Shown: positions 16,405 through 24,082 of the stretch, piece by piece | Layout of the letters: each line of letters begins with the position of its first letter | Numbering within the stretch: position 1 is the stretch's first letter | Assembly: GCF_900156735.1 (NCBI RefSeq) | Contig: NZ_FTOL01000001.1 | Location: 496,001 to 560,000 of the forward strand | Source of the DNA: Chryseobacterium ureilyticum | GTDB lineage: Bacteria > Bacteroidota > Bacteroidia > Flavobacteriales > Weeksellaceae | Length of the DNA: 64,000 bases | Reading direction: 5' to 3' | Made by a program: the position numbers and the translations under genes | Notes under the pieces: generated by a model | Database searches by the model: none | Told to the model about the DNA's origin: nothing | The model's input: only the letters and a program-made list of their open reading frames with translations

Positions 16405-17715
16405 ATGGAGTCAGAACAATTACAAGAATTATTTACTCATTTAGAAAAGGTTATTACATGGCGTATCAACAATCCTTCAGAGGATTTTAATATAGGAGCC
16501 CCTGAATTTAATCCCAATAACCATGAAAACTTTCAATTAGGACATTATATTTCAGGGAAAGGGCTTACCCATAAGGAAATTATTATCCTTTTAATAGCAT
16601 TACTTCCAAGATTGGAACCAACATTGTTGAAGCGTATCTTTCTCGAATTTCCGGGAAATACATTGTTCGATTTCTGTTCAACCAATGATAACGGTAGGCT
16701 CTTTTATCCTACAATCCAGACCATTCAGTATATTTTAGGAGGTGAAAATATTTCCGAAAGATTAAAAACACTGGATTATTTCGGATCAGATTCCGTTTTA
16801 ATCAGAGAAGAAATTCTTGTTTTTTCCAGTCATGATCCTATAGCAATGAATAGCCAGATCAGTATTCATCCTGAAGCCTTCAGTGCGATGATCTTTGGCT
16901 TGGAATCTCTCCCGAAAATGAGCAATGATTTTCCGGCAGAACAAGTGAAAACCCTTAGATCTTGGTCAGATTTAATACTTCCTGATGCTACCCTAAACGA
17001 GCTTCAGAATATCGAAGAATGGTACAATAGCAGACATATCCTTATGGAAGAATGGGGCATGCAGAAAAAGCTTAAGCCAGGTTTCAGAGTATTGTTCTAT
17101 GGAGATCCGGGGACAGGAAAAACCCTTGCGGCAAGTCTTTTAGGGAAATATACAAACCGTCCGGTTTTCAGAATAGATGTTTCTATGCTCGTCTCCAAAT
17201 ATATAGGAGAAACAGAAAAACAATTGGCTAAACTGTTCGATAAAGCAGAAAACAAAAACTGGATCTTATTCTTTGATGAAGCAGATGCTATTTTCGGAAA
17301 ACGTACCACTGTAAGAGATGCGCATGACAAATATGCCAATCAGGAAGTTTCTTACTTATTACAACGTATAGAAACCTTTTCGGGGCTTATTATTCTCGCG
17401 TCCAACTTTAAAAATAATATGGATAAAGCCTTTACGCGACGCTTTCATAGCTGCATACAATTCAATAATCCAAAGCATGAAGAGCGTCTGCGTATCTGGC
17501 AGCAAAACTTACCGGTACAATTACAGCTGGATGATATCAACTTAGATCAAATTGCCCAACGATATGAGCTCACCGGTTCCAATATTATGAATGTGATACA
17601 GGATGTCAGCTTAAAAGCCATTGCACTAAAAGATAAGAGCTATAAAGTAAGCTTAGACATGCTGGTAGACAGCATCAGAAAAGAATATGTGAAAGAAGAT
17701 AAAATATTCATGTAA
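16405..17715 (+). CDS. AAA+ ATPase of the contractile injection system type (Afp15/Pvc15-like)
   Basis: A 436-residue protein. The N-terminal 200 residues are a non-ATPase domain. The AAA+ module has Walker A GDPGTGKT at residues 233-240, Walker B ILFFDEAD at 287-294, and an arginine-rich sensor region (DKAFTRRFHSCIQF). Length, N-terminal extension and order match the single AAA+ ATPase that marks extracellular contractile injection systems (Afp15, Pvc15), where it is thought to help assembly or cargo handling in the cytoplasm. This is the best marker in the window that the left cluster is an injection system rather than a prophage. The core sheath and baseplate genes are not in the window, so confirmation must come from upstream sequence. 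Confidence 0.8.
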   Translation: MESEQLQELFTHLEKVITWRINNPSEDFNIGAPEFNPNNHENFQLGHYISGKGLTHKEIIILLIALLPRLEPTLLKRIFLEFPGNTLFDFCSTNDNGRLFYPTIQTIQYILGGENISERLKTLDYFGSDSVLIREEILVFSSHDPIAMNSQISIHPEAFSAMIFGLESLPKMSNDFPAEQVKTLRSWSDLILPDATLNELQNIEEWYNSRHILMEEWGMQKKLKPGFRVLFYGDPGTGKTLAASLLGKYTNRPVFRIDVSMLVSKYIGETEKQLAKLFDKAENKNWILFFDEADAIFGKRTTVRDAHDKYANQEVSYLLQRIETFSGLIILASNFKNNMDKAFTRRFHSCIQFNNPKHEERLRIWQQNLPVQLQLDDINLDQIAQRYELTGSNIMNVIQDVSLKAIALKDKSYKVSLDMLVDSIRKEYVKEDKIFM

Positions 17716-17784
17716 GGAGTTGAATTTCAATTAGAATTCCTCGCATTGAAAACTAAAAAAACAAAAGACTTAAAAATAAAACCA

Positions 17785-18354
17785 ATGAAAGCGAAAATTC
17801 TAATATTGCTCCTGCTGAGCGGTCTCATGCTCGGCTGCAGGAGTAAACATAAAATTACAACCACTTACAAAGAAAACAGAACAGAAACGGAAAAAGTAAA
17901 AACCGATTCTTCAAGCTTACAAAACTTGCAATCAGTTCAAAGTACATCTGAAGATGTATCTCTCAAAGAATCAAAAAATGAAATGTCAGGAGATATGGTG
18001 ATCAAAGGAAAATCTGATCTATCCAATCCCTTTGTTTTTCATAATGTAATGGGAAAAGATACCATCCAAAGTATTTCTATCATGGGAAATGCAGAATATA
18101 CCATCAGCAACCATTATACGAAAGCAGATCATAAAAAATCAGAGGTCAAAAGAGAAGAATCAGTATATATTGTTCAGGATGTAGCTCAGAAAGCTGTTTC
18201 AAAAGAAACCATCAAAGAAGTGAAGGCGAAGGTTTCAGAAGAGACAAGAAAGGTAAAGTCAACAGGTTTTGAAGTTGCAGCCTGGATCTTCATCACTCTG
18301 ATAGGAATCGCTTTAATCATCGTCTTTTTCATCTATAAATATTTAAAAAAATGA
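17785..18354 (+). CDS. Spanin-like lipoprotein with C-terminal membrane anchor
   Basis: The ATG at 17785 gives a 189-residue protein starting with a lipoprotein signal (ILLLLSGLMLGC), lipidated Cys at residue 18. The upstream TTG at 17746 would add 13 charged residues and bury the signal. The middle is a charged, probably periplasmic coiled region, and residues about 162-187 form a membrane helix ending in KYLKK. A lipid-anchored N-terminus plus a C-terminal membrane helix is the layout of unimolecular spanins such as phage T1 gp11, which bridge and fuse inner and outer membranes in the last step of lysis. The stop overlaps the start of the lysozyme gene by 4 bases, which strongly supports a lysis role. 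No sequence match is claimed. Confidence 0.6.
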   Translation: MKAKILILLLLSGLMLGCRSKHKITTTYKENRTETEKVKTDSSSLQNLQSVQSTSEDVSLKESKNEMSGDMVIKGKSDLSNPFVFHNVMGKDTIQSISIMGNAEYTISNHYTKADHKKSEVKREESVYIVQDVAQKAVSKETIKEVKAKVSEETRKVKSTGFEVAAWIFITLIGIALIIVFFIYKYLKK

Positions 18355-18791
18355 AAACATCACAAAAAGGAATCAATCTGATCGTATCATTCGAAGGATT
18401 CAGCTCCAAACCTTATCTTGATTCTGCGGGAATTCCAACCATAGGGTACGGAAATACTTACTATCCGGGTGGAAAAAAAGTTACCATGAAAGATCCGGCA
18501 ATCACAAAAGAAAAAGGAATAGAACTATTTTCATCTGTTTTACCAATCTATGAAAAAATAGTAAACAATAAAGTAAAAATAGCCCTTACTCAAAACCAAT
18601 TTGATGCCCTTGTGTCACACACTTACAATACAGGCGGATCTGATACTCTGTTTTCCCTGATCAATAAAAGAGCAGGCGAGGAGGCGATCAGAATCTGGTT
18701 TACTACGAAATACGTTACAGCAGGCGGAAAAACTTTAAATGGATTGATCCGAAGAAGAAAAGCGGAGGCGGATATGTTCTTTGCGAAATAA
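18351..18791 (+). CDS. T4-type lysozyme (glycoside hydrolase family 24 endolysin)
   Basis: A 146-residue soluble protein. The catalytic triad of T4 lysozyme is present with identical spacing: Glu15 (SFEGF), Asp24 (YLDSAG) and Thr30 (PTIGYG), against Glu11, Asp20 and Thr26 in T4. The C-terminal LNGLIRRRKAEADMF matches the family's end. It has no signal peptide, so access to peptidoglycan needs a holin; a candidate lies at 6876. The gene overlaps the spanin-like gene by 4 bases. It cleaves the glycan bond between N-acetylmuramic acid and N-acetylglucosamine. Its likely role is release of particles by lysis of the producing cell. Confidence 0.92.
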   Translation: MKTSQKGINLIVSFEGFSSKPYLDSAGIPTIGYGNTYYPGGKKVTMKDPAITKEKGIELFSSVLPIYEKIVNNKVKIALTQNQFDALVSHTYNTGGSDTLFSLINKRAGEEAIRIWFTTKYVTAGGKTLNGLIRRRKAEADMFFAK

Positions 18792-18800
18792 GTCTATCTC

Positions 18801-18835
18801 AAAAAAAGAATAATCACTTAGATTATTCTTTTTTT
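18801..18835. terminator. Bidirectional terminator after the lysis genes
   Basis: A perfect 15-bp stem (A-rich arm 18801-18815, T-rich arm 18821-18835) with a 5-base loop ends in T7 in one direction and in the other direction likewise. It overlaps the 3' end of the converging minus-strand gene. Confidence 0.8.
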
Positions 18836-19803
18836 GGAGATTTAAGAAAATCTTTAAAAGTATTCAAAATTTCTACATCGTATTCTTTCTCAATTTTTGC
18901 CTTTTCTATTGTAAGTAGTGTCTCTTCTTTTTGAATTTTAAAGTTACGTTCTATTTGAGAAAGGTTGCTTAAAATCTCTGATTGCTTTTCTATATTTTTT
19001 GTTAATACAGCAATTTTCAAAGCCGAACATTTTGCTGATAAGTTTGTAAGCTCATTTTGAAAGTATTTTCCATCTTCCAAATTGTTTTTATATAATCTAA
19101 GGAAGAAGAAGGAAAAAAGTTGAATGAAAATTGCAAAGGTTACACGAGGAATTATTTGTATTGAAAAATCTTCTATATTATTATATTTATGATTGGATAA
19201 AAGCGAAAAACCTAAGGTAAGTATAGCGAAAATACTACCAGTAATACCAATCGATAAATTAATTATCGAATTACGTTGGATTGTGTGAATATATTTAATA
19301 GTATTAGCAACTAAAGGGGTTAACTCAGAATTTATTTTTTTATTTAAAACAGAGTTTGTAATAGTAAGTTCTAATTTACTTTCTACTTTTTTTAAAATTG
19401 ATTCTTCAAAATTAGATTCTATTCTTCTTTGCAAGCTGTTCTCAAGTTCATGAATGTTATTATTTTTATCCATAACCTCACTTATTTTATTGGTTATTAG
19501 GTCATGGATTCTTCTACTTTCTCGAAGTTGATTAATATGATTCTTTAATACTTCCTCTCTTTTTGAATTACGATCATTGTAAAGAAATTTAACTATAAAC
19601 GGTATTAAAATTGTTACGGTTGCAATGATTATTATTGCGATAATAAAGTATTGATTACTAAATAGATTGATTAGGTTTTTGTATTTGGTATCATTTTCCA
19701 AAATTGAAGCTATTTGTATAGTTGCGAAAATTAATGCTAGTAATACAAGTAATTTTTGACCGTTGTTAGCAATAAATTCTATTATTTTGTCTTTCTTTTT
19801 CAT
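18823..19803 (-). CDS. Membrane protein with central coiled coil, unknown function
   Basis: The ATG at 19803 gives about 326 residues; an upstream ATG at 19839 adds 12 residues and is less likely. Two membrane segments lie near residues 15-35 and 50-75, then a long coiled-coil region (about 80-165), two further membrane segments (about 182-205 and 220-240), and a second coiled coil to the C-terminus. Coding is very AT-rich. I do not recognise a family. The gene faces the lysis genes and lies at the border of a gene-poor island. Such membrane coiled-coil proteins occur in defence loci, but no partner enzyme is present, so no function is proposed. Confidence 0.55.
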   Translation of the reverse strand: MKKKDKIIEFIANNGQKLLVLLALIFATIQIASILENDTKYKNLINLFSNQYFIIAIIIIATVTILIPFIVKFLYNDRNSKREEVLKNHINQLRESRRIHDLITNKISEVMDKNNNIHELENSLQRRIESNFEESILKKVESKLELTITNSVLNKKINSELTPLVANTIKYIHTIQRNSIINLSIGITGSIFAILTLGFSLLSNHKYNNIEDFSIQIIPRVTFAIFIQLFSFFFLRLYKNNLEDGKYFQNELTNLSAKCSALKIAVLTKNIEKQSEILSNLSQIERNFKIQKEETLLTIEKAKIEKEYDVEILNTFKDFLKSPKKE

Positions 19804-19868
19804 GGATTTAATTTGGCGGCGAATATACAAACAATTCAAAACCCTGTCTTATGGTTTGCCGTAGAATT

Positions 19869-19882
19869 ATGACTATAGTCAT
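19869..19882. repeat. 14-bp perfect palindrome
   Basis: ATGACTATAGTCAT is self-complementary. It lies 67 bases upstream of the minus-strand membrane gene. The sequence TAGAATTATGACTA that begins it recurs at 20627-20640, directly after the decayed polymerase gene. A regulator site or a recombination scar is possible. Confidence 0.4.
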
Positions 19883-19950
19883 ATATCACCTAAATAAATG
19901 TGTATATATTTGAGTCTCGAATAATTTATTTTTATCAAACACTTTTTAAC

Positions 19951-19975
19951 CTCCCAGTTGCTAGGGGGCGTTTTT
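19951..19975 (+). terminator. Terminator-like hairpin
   Basis: CTCCC (19951-19955) pairs with GGGGG (19964-19968), with one U-G pair, and is followed by CGTTTTT. A TATATTTG box at 19905-19912 lies upstream but has no TTG partner. It may end a short transcript of about 50 bases. Confidence 0.35.
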
Positions 19976-20084
19976 ATTGCTTGATTTTGTAATCTAAAAT
20001 TAAAAAACTATATTATAAATATAAGAAGAGACCTTCTGAATAAACCGGTGGTAAAAATCGCATGGGTAATAAAAAATAATTAAT

Positions 20085-20180
20085 ATGCTTACAGATGAGT
20101 GGTATAAAATTATTATTATAGTAATTAATATATTAGGTTTACTACTTAATTATATTAGTCTATATCGCACAAAAAAATAA
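20085..20180 (+). CDS. 31-residue hydrophobic peptide
   Basis: ATG frame of 31 codons ending TAA. It encodes a short acidic start (MLTDEWY), one strongly hydrophobic helix (KIIIIVINILGLLLNYISLY) and a basic tail (RTKK). This is the layout of type I toxin peptides and of other single-span small membrane proteins. A terminator hairpin follows 70 bases later. No match to a named family can be stated. It lies in an otherwise gene-poor stretch rich in terminators. Confidence 0.4.
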   Translation: MLTDEWYKIIIIVINILGLLLNYISLYRTKK

Positions 20181-20249
20181 TGATAATAAGAATTCCTTTT
20201 ATAGGATCAGATGGTTTAAAATATTGAACCTGATAAAGCCAATTAATGT

Positions 20250-20275
20250 CCTCGGAGAGATCCGGGGATTTTTTT
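20250..20275 (+). terminator. GNRA-loop terminator, copy A
   Basis: CCTCGGA (20250-20256), loop GAGA, TCCGGGG (20261-20267), then A and seven T. Similar hairpins recur at 20864 and 21028. Confidence 0.7.
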
Positions 20276-20328
20276 GTGGATAACTTTTTTAATGCGTCAA
20301 GTTCTGTCGTATAAAGGGTTTTGCTTTG

Positions 20329-20358
20329 TTGTATTAAAATTGATACAAAGTACATCAA
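20329..20358. promoter_or_regulatory. Overlapping inverted repeats before the dinB remnant
   Basis: TTGTAT (20329-20334) and ATACAA (20343-20348) form one inverted repeat, and TTGAT (20340-20344) and ATCAA (20354-20358) another. They lie 45-75 bases before the remnant's ATG, where an SOS operator would sit. A TAATTTTG box at 20391-20398 ends 4 bases before the ATG. Confidence 0.35.
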
Positions 20359-20402
20359 TATGTTTTATGATAATTGGTTAAAAATATATCTAATTTTGCA
20401 AA

Positions 20403-20632
20403 ATGGAACGGTCTATTGTACATATGGATCTGGATACTTTTCTTGTATCCTGCGAGAGGTTCGTGAACTCTGAACTCAACTGAATGCACCAGATAATAGG
20501 CGGTGGAGATAGAGGAGTTATATCTTCATGTTCTTACGAAGCCTGGAAATTTGGAGTGCGTTCGCTATGCCAATGCGTATGGCTTTGAGATTATGTCCTC
20601 AAGCTATAGTAGTCAAGAACGATATAGAATTA
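20403..20632 (+). pseudogene. Remnant of a Y-family DNA polymerase gene (dinB/umuC type)
   Basis: The translation begins MERSIVHMDLDTFLVSCERF and continues NSELN before a TGA. After a shift it resumes as IIGGGDRGVISSCSYEAWKFGVRS, and after a further one-base loss as AMPMRMALRLCPQAIVVKND. These are the conserved first 75 residues of the DinB/UmuC palm and fingers, including the metal-binding aspartate motif HMDLDTF and the SYEARKFGVRSAMP box. The rest of the gene, about 300 codons, is absent. Two frame disruptions and the missing 3' part make it a clear pseudogene. Intact homologues do SOS translesion synthesis. Its upstream region still shows operator-like repeats. Confidence 0.85.
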
Positions 20633-20701
20633 TGACTACAACAATATCCGTAAAACTACGTATATCATACACTTAAACGCGTGTTATCATTAGAAATCTG
20701 C

Positions 20702-20735
20702 CCCTATATAAGACCTTTTTATAGGGTTGTTTTTT
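20702..20735 (+). terminator. Terminator after the dinB remnant
   Basis: CCCTATA (20702-20708) pairs with TATAGGG (20720-20726), followed by TTGTTTTTT. Confidence 0.6.
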
Positions 20736-20785
20736 GAAATATATTGACTTAAATAAAATATTAATGCATTTCGTTGACGTGACAA

Positions 20786-20816
20786 TTGCAAAAACGATTA
20801 TTATGTTCTAACTTTG
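20786..20816 (+). promoter_or_regulatory. Consensus promoter with no gene behind it
   Basis: TTG at 20786-20788 and TAACTTTG at 20809-20816 with 20 bases between match the flavobacterial consensus fully. The next terminator starts 48 bases downstream and no open frame lies between. Confidence 0.6.
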
Positions 20817-20822
20817 CACCCG

Positions 20823-20888
20823 ATTCTCATATTTAATTTGAGTTCATGGTTATTAGTTTTTATCCTCGGAGACATCCGGGGATTTTTT
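20823..20888 (+). ncRNA. Putative small RNA of about 65 bases
   Basis: A consensus promoter (20786-20816) predicts a start near 20823, and a GNRA-loop terminator ends at about 20887. The transcript would hold a small CTCA/TGAG hairpin (about 20825-20842), a single-stranded AU-rich part and the terminator stem. There is no coding frame. The segment just before the hairpin resembles that before the hairpin at 21028. A leader that is attenuated is the alternative. Confidence 0.4.
20864..20888 (+). terminator. GNRA-like-loop terminator, copy B
   Basis: CCTCGGA (20864-20870), loop GACA, TCCGGGG (20875-20881), then A and six T. Apart from the loop it is identical to copy A. Confidence 0.7.
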
Positions 20889-21027
20889 ATTTATGCTGTT
20901 GAAGTACTCAGGATTTGATATTTTGAAGCTGTATTAGAAAAGTTTTATGATTATACTCATAATGTGGTGAATTAAAACATGTTAATTTTAACATTAAGTT
21001 TTTCATCATTAGTTTATTTGAATAGTT

Positions 21028-21051
21028 CCCTGGAGAAATCCGGGGATTTTT
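21028..21051 (+). terminator. GNRA-loop terminator, copy C
   Basis: CCCTGGA (21028-21034), loop GAAA, TCCGGGG (21039-21045), then A and five T. It lies about 100 bases before the WGR-domain gene with no gene ending upstream of it. Confidence 0.65.
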
Positions 21052-21148
21052 ATGGGTATTATGTGAAGATAAAACTGAAGAAAATAGCTGAGGTCCTTAT
21101 TTTTTTGTAGTTTCATTCCCTTAAATCCATAAGCCACATTAATAGACT

Positions 21149-22009
21149 ATGAAAAGGAATCTTATCAATCAAAACGGAGTCTCAGACAAGTTTTGGAATA
21201 TTGAATATGAAGGAAACACACAAAAAATAGTTTTTGGTAAGACAGGTACTAAAGGACGTGAAACCATTAAAGAATTCACAGATGAAAATGAATGTATCCA
21301 AGAGTCTGAAAAACTGATCAGTCAAAAAATCAAAAAAGGATACACAGAAATTCTCGGAAATGCTGAAATACCACAAAAAGCAGAACTTTCTGAAGCTGAA
21401 AAGGCAGATATCTATTTCTGGGAAGCCATCGAAAAATCAAATAAATATAAAAACGCCCATTGGAGCGAATATGATATTGATGAACATCTGGAAAACCTGA
21501 CGACATCCCTTTCCAGATTTGGAAAAGAAAGATTAGTTCTTTTTGAAAAGACCCTTCAGGAAAAGCTGAGCGAACTCTACACCGCTGAAATAGCAGAACT
21601 ATCCATCATTCTTGAATGTGAATTCACTTCCGAAAATGGAATTTATACTTTTAACGATTATCTTTCGGATGACGGATTCATTTATTTCCGCTGTTGGCTA
21701 TTGCTGAAAGGGAAGGAGTTCTATGAAGATATTAAAAAAGATATCCAGGCATTTGTCAGTGGAAAGTATAGTTTCAATATTGGGGACTGTTGGGCAGAAG
21801 GGCTGCTGTATGTATCTGATGAAGCATATTCAGTAAACCATGATAATGAAGATGAATCCGAGATCAGAGATACCGTCAACGAACTTTATCCTGATAATCA
21901 TTATGACAGCATGAGCCGGGAGATGAATCGAGAACCTAAAGGAGGTGCCGATCTACAGAAGATGTATCCCAAATTGGTAAAAGATATAGCAGAATTAAGA
22001 AGCGAATAA
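21149..22009 (+). CDS. WGR and DUF4240 domain protein
   Basis: A 286-residue soluble acidic protein. Residues 1-70 are a WGR domain (DKFWNIEYEG, KIVFGKTGTKGRETIKEF), a small fold that binds nucleic acids in several contexts. Residues about 85-245 look like DUF4240 (ADIYFWEAIEKS, FNDYLSDDGFIYFRCWLLLKGKEFYEDI). This pairing is found in bacterial proteins of unknown biochemical role. The start codon at 21149 begins exactly at the WGR domain. The gene is monocistronic: a terminator lies upstream and a 560-base stretch follows. Confidence 0.75.
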   Translation: MKRNLINQNGVSDKFWNIEYEGNTQKIVFGKTGTKGRETIKEFTDENECIQESEKLISQKIKKGYTEILGNAEIPQKAELSEAEKADIYFWEAIEKSNKYKNAHWSEYDIDEHLENLTTSLSRFGKERLVLFEKTLQEKLSELYTAEIAELSIILECEFTSENGIYTFNDYLSDDGFIYFRCWLLLKGKEFYEDIKKDIQAFVSGKYSFNIGDCWAEGLLYVSDEAYSVNHDNEDESEIRDTVNELYPDNHYDSMSREMNREPKGGADLQKMYPKLVKDIAELRSE

Positions 22010-22246
22010 AAGCCAAAGATATTCTTTTAAGTACATAATCATATTGGATTCAAATCCTTAGTTTTTAAACCAAACAATCACATAGTCATCCTGCTTCATA
22101 AGAGACTCTGTCGTAACCTTTTGTCTCCTCAAAATACTGCAATTCTACTCTAAAAACGGTACATTTAAAAAGCATGCTTAATATAACTATTCATTACAAG
22201 TTTTGAAGAACTTATGAATTATAGTTAGCCCAAAGTACCATATCCC

Positions 22247-22485
22247 GTTTGACAACCCTCTTCAGGTAGTATAATAACGGTCTGTATATCCTTCAACAAC
22301 GGTATAGAGCCAGTTAGATAAAGGGTTCCAGACCGTTAGACAACGGGTTCTACCCCCTTACCTAAGGGGGTAGAACCCGTTCATCAAGGAGATATAGACC
22401 CTTCGGAAGTCCCTTCAGAGGGTTAGATAAGTCCCTGTAGCCACTTTAGAATGCGTTACAGCCATTTTGTGAATGCTTTTATAGT
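22247..22485. repeat. Degenerate 22-bp tandem array with a central perfect hairpin
   Basis: Units begin at 22247, 22269, 22291, 22313, 22335, 22357, 22379 and 22401 (exact 22-base steps), then 22422, 22443 and 22464 (21-base steps). The rough consensus is GTTAGA-AA-GGGTT-TAGACC. Two adjacent units are inverted relative to each other, forming a 19-bp perfect stem (22342-22360 with 22363-22381) with a 2-base loop. The array lies between converging genes. The period is not a multiple of three, so it is not coding. Confidence 0.75.
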
Positions 22486-22569
22486 GTTTTTGTCTGCCAG
22501 AAAATAAAAATCTCCAAAGTTACAGTGACTTCGGAGATTAGGTTTTTTGATGATAGCTGTGCTATTATA

Positions 22570-23535
22570 TTATTTTGATGATTTCCTGTTTTTAATCCAT
22601 GCTATAGCGTATTCTACAGGTTCTTTGGAATCTGAAAATGCAGTATTATGTCCCAGAGCAGGGTATAGCTTATACTCATACTTTGTTTTGTTAGATTTTA
22701 ACAGATTCAGATGCTCAATAGACAAATTCACAGGAACCTGAATATCTTTTCCTCCAAAAATCCATAATCCCGGAATAGATAAATGAGCAAGAGTCTTGTT
22801 GGGATCTGTGTCTTCAAACTCATATCGGTCAGGGTCTGTCATAATGTGCTTCCTTGCATCATCTTCAGTATGAGTATCCCAGAAATTGGAATCTCCATTG
22901 GTGTAAAACTGAAAACGAAGCTGTTCCTTTACAGTAATAAGTGCCCCGCTGAAGATTGTCATAAATTTAACTTTCTTATTCTTTTGAGCAGCTAAAGGAA
23001 TGATCCAGCCGGCTTGGCTGCCCCCAATCAGTCCGATGGGTACTTTATTTTGTAAATCTTTAGAGAGTATATCTACCGCAGAGCTTACATCTGAAGATAG
23101 CAGGTTAAGATTAAAGGCATCCACATTGTTGGTTCCTACTTCCGGTCCTGCATACACTCCGCCGGATTCCCCAACTCCTCGTTTATCATAAGTAAAAACA
23201 GCAATACCATTATCAGCCAAAAGCGTTGCAAACTCTGTCATTCTTTTTTCCTGTCCGGAACCATGAACGATCACTACCGCAGCAGTAGCATGATCAGGTT
23301 TGAAAATTGTTCCTGAAAGTGATATTCCTGAGCTGGTAAATGTCACATTTGTAGTGGTAAAGCTTTTCGGATTAGCTGCTGATAGATTATTGGATAAAAC
23401 ACTCAATACCAATAGGAAAGTCGTTAATATATTGAAGTTTAGTCCTCGTGAAGGTTTATAAATATTGTTCGTTCCTGTAATTGATAAATTACGGACAAAT
23501 GATTTCGCAGTGTTCAAATGTTTAAAATTTTGCAC
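22570..23535 (-). CDS. Secreted alpha/beta hydrolase (dienelactone hydrolase-like)
   Basis: A 321-residue protein. A hydrophobic segment (residues about 32-50, NILTTFLLVLSVLSNNLSA) looks like a late signal peptide; a downstream start would give a normal one, so the true start is uncertain. The fold is clear: oxyanion loop VIVHGSGQEKR, strand YDKRGVGES, nucleophile elbow GGSQAG, acid in FGGKDIQVP and histidine in LGHNTAFS. The substrate is unknown. Related Bacteroidetes proteins act as periplasmic esterases or acyl hydrolases. A gap of 76 bases separates it from the lipoprotein gene upstream, with which it may be transcribed. Confidence 0.8.
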   Translation of the reverse strand: MQNFKHLNTAKSFVRNLSITGTNNIYKPSRGLNFNILTTFLLVLSVLSNNLSAANPKSFTTTNVTFTSSGISLSGTIFKPDHATAAVVIVHGSGQEKRMTEFATLLADNGIAVFTYDKRGVGESGGVYAGPEVGTNNVDAFNLNLLSSDVSSAVDILSKDLQNKVPIGLIGGSQAGWIIPLAAQKNKKVKFMTIFSGALITVKEQLRFQFYTNGDSNFWDTHTEDDARKHIMTDPDRYEFEDTDPNKTLAHLSIPGLWIFGGKDIQVPVNLSIEHLNLLKSNKTKYEYKLYPALGHNTAFSDSKEPVEYAIAWIKNRKSSK

Positions 23536-23611
23536 TTGGTTTTAGTTTATTGGTTGATTATAAAAATAATCATAATTCTATTCAATCCACAAAGCAGATA
23601 ACTTATAACAA

Positions 23612-24082
23612 TTAGCGGACAAGATACCAGATTAAAGCACCGATTCCGGCGTAAGCAGTAACGGTAATAATATCAGCAATAGGCTGCGAAAAACGCTTTT
23701 CAGCAATTTTCTCCGCATTGATCTGGTTCTTATGGAACTTCAGGATTTTCTTAGGGCTACCAACCGGGTGAGCAACGAGACTGTCACTTTCCCATCTGTC
23801 AACTATTATTTTATAGCTTCTGCCATCAACATCAATTTTAACGTTCTTATTAGGCGCAAGCTTGTCTTGAATATTGATTGGAGCAGGCGTTTGCTGTATA
23901 TTTAGAGCTTTGGGTTCATCCGTTAACGTTTTCATGGGTGTCGCAGTGTTATTAAAAGAAGGTGTGCTCCTTTGGGATGCCTGCTTATTGTTGGTCTCAG
24001 GATCTGGCTGCTTTTTTACCTGGTAAGTATAGCAACTGGTAAGAGATAATGATAAAATGATGAAATAAAGATTCTTTCGCAT
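23612..24082 (-). CDS. Small lipoprotein, unknown function
   Basis: A 156-residue protein with a lipoprotein signal (ILSLSLTSC, Cys17). A Pro/Thr/Gln-rich linker (about 25-75) precedes a small domain (NVKIDVDGRSYKIIVDRWESDSLVA) and a C-terminal hydrophobic segment (TAYAGIGALIWYLV). TAAATTTG on the minus strand (24087-24094 in plus coordinates) ends 4 bases before the start codon, suggesting a nearly leaderless transcript. The domain recalls small barrel proteins predicted to sense membrane state, but no family is named. Confidence 0.6.
   Translation of the reverse strand: MRKNLYFIILSLSLTSCYTYQVKKQPDPETNNKQASQRSTPSFNNTATPMKTLTDEPKALNIQQTPAPINIQDKLAPNKNVKIDVDGRSYKIIVDRWESDSLVAHPVGSPKKILKFHKNQINAEKIAEKRFSQPIADIITVTAYAGIGALIWYLVR

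Noticed and set aside
1..18791. A complete prophage
   Set aside because: No terminase, portal, capsid, integrase or replication gene is in the window, and the AAA+ ATPase plus cargo protein fit an injection system better. A tailocin derived from a phage cannot be excluded without the upstream genes.
18823..19803. Named antiphage defence system
   Set aside because: Membrane helices and coiled coils alone are not diagnostic, and no effector or nuclease partner is present.
22247..22485. CRISPR array
   Set aside because: The repeat units are degenerate, directly adjacent and have no unique spacers, and no cas gene is present.
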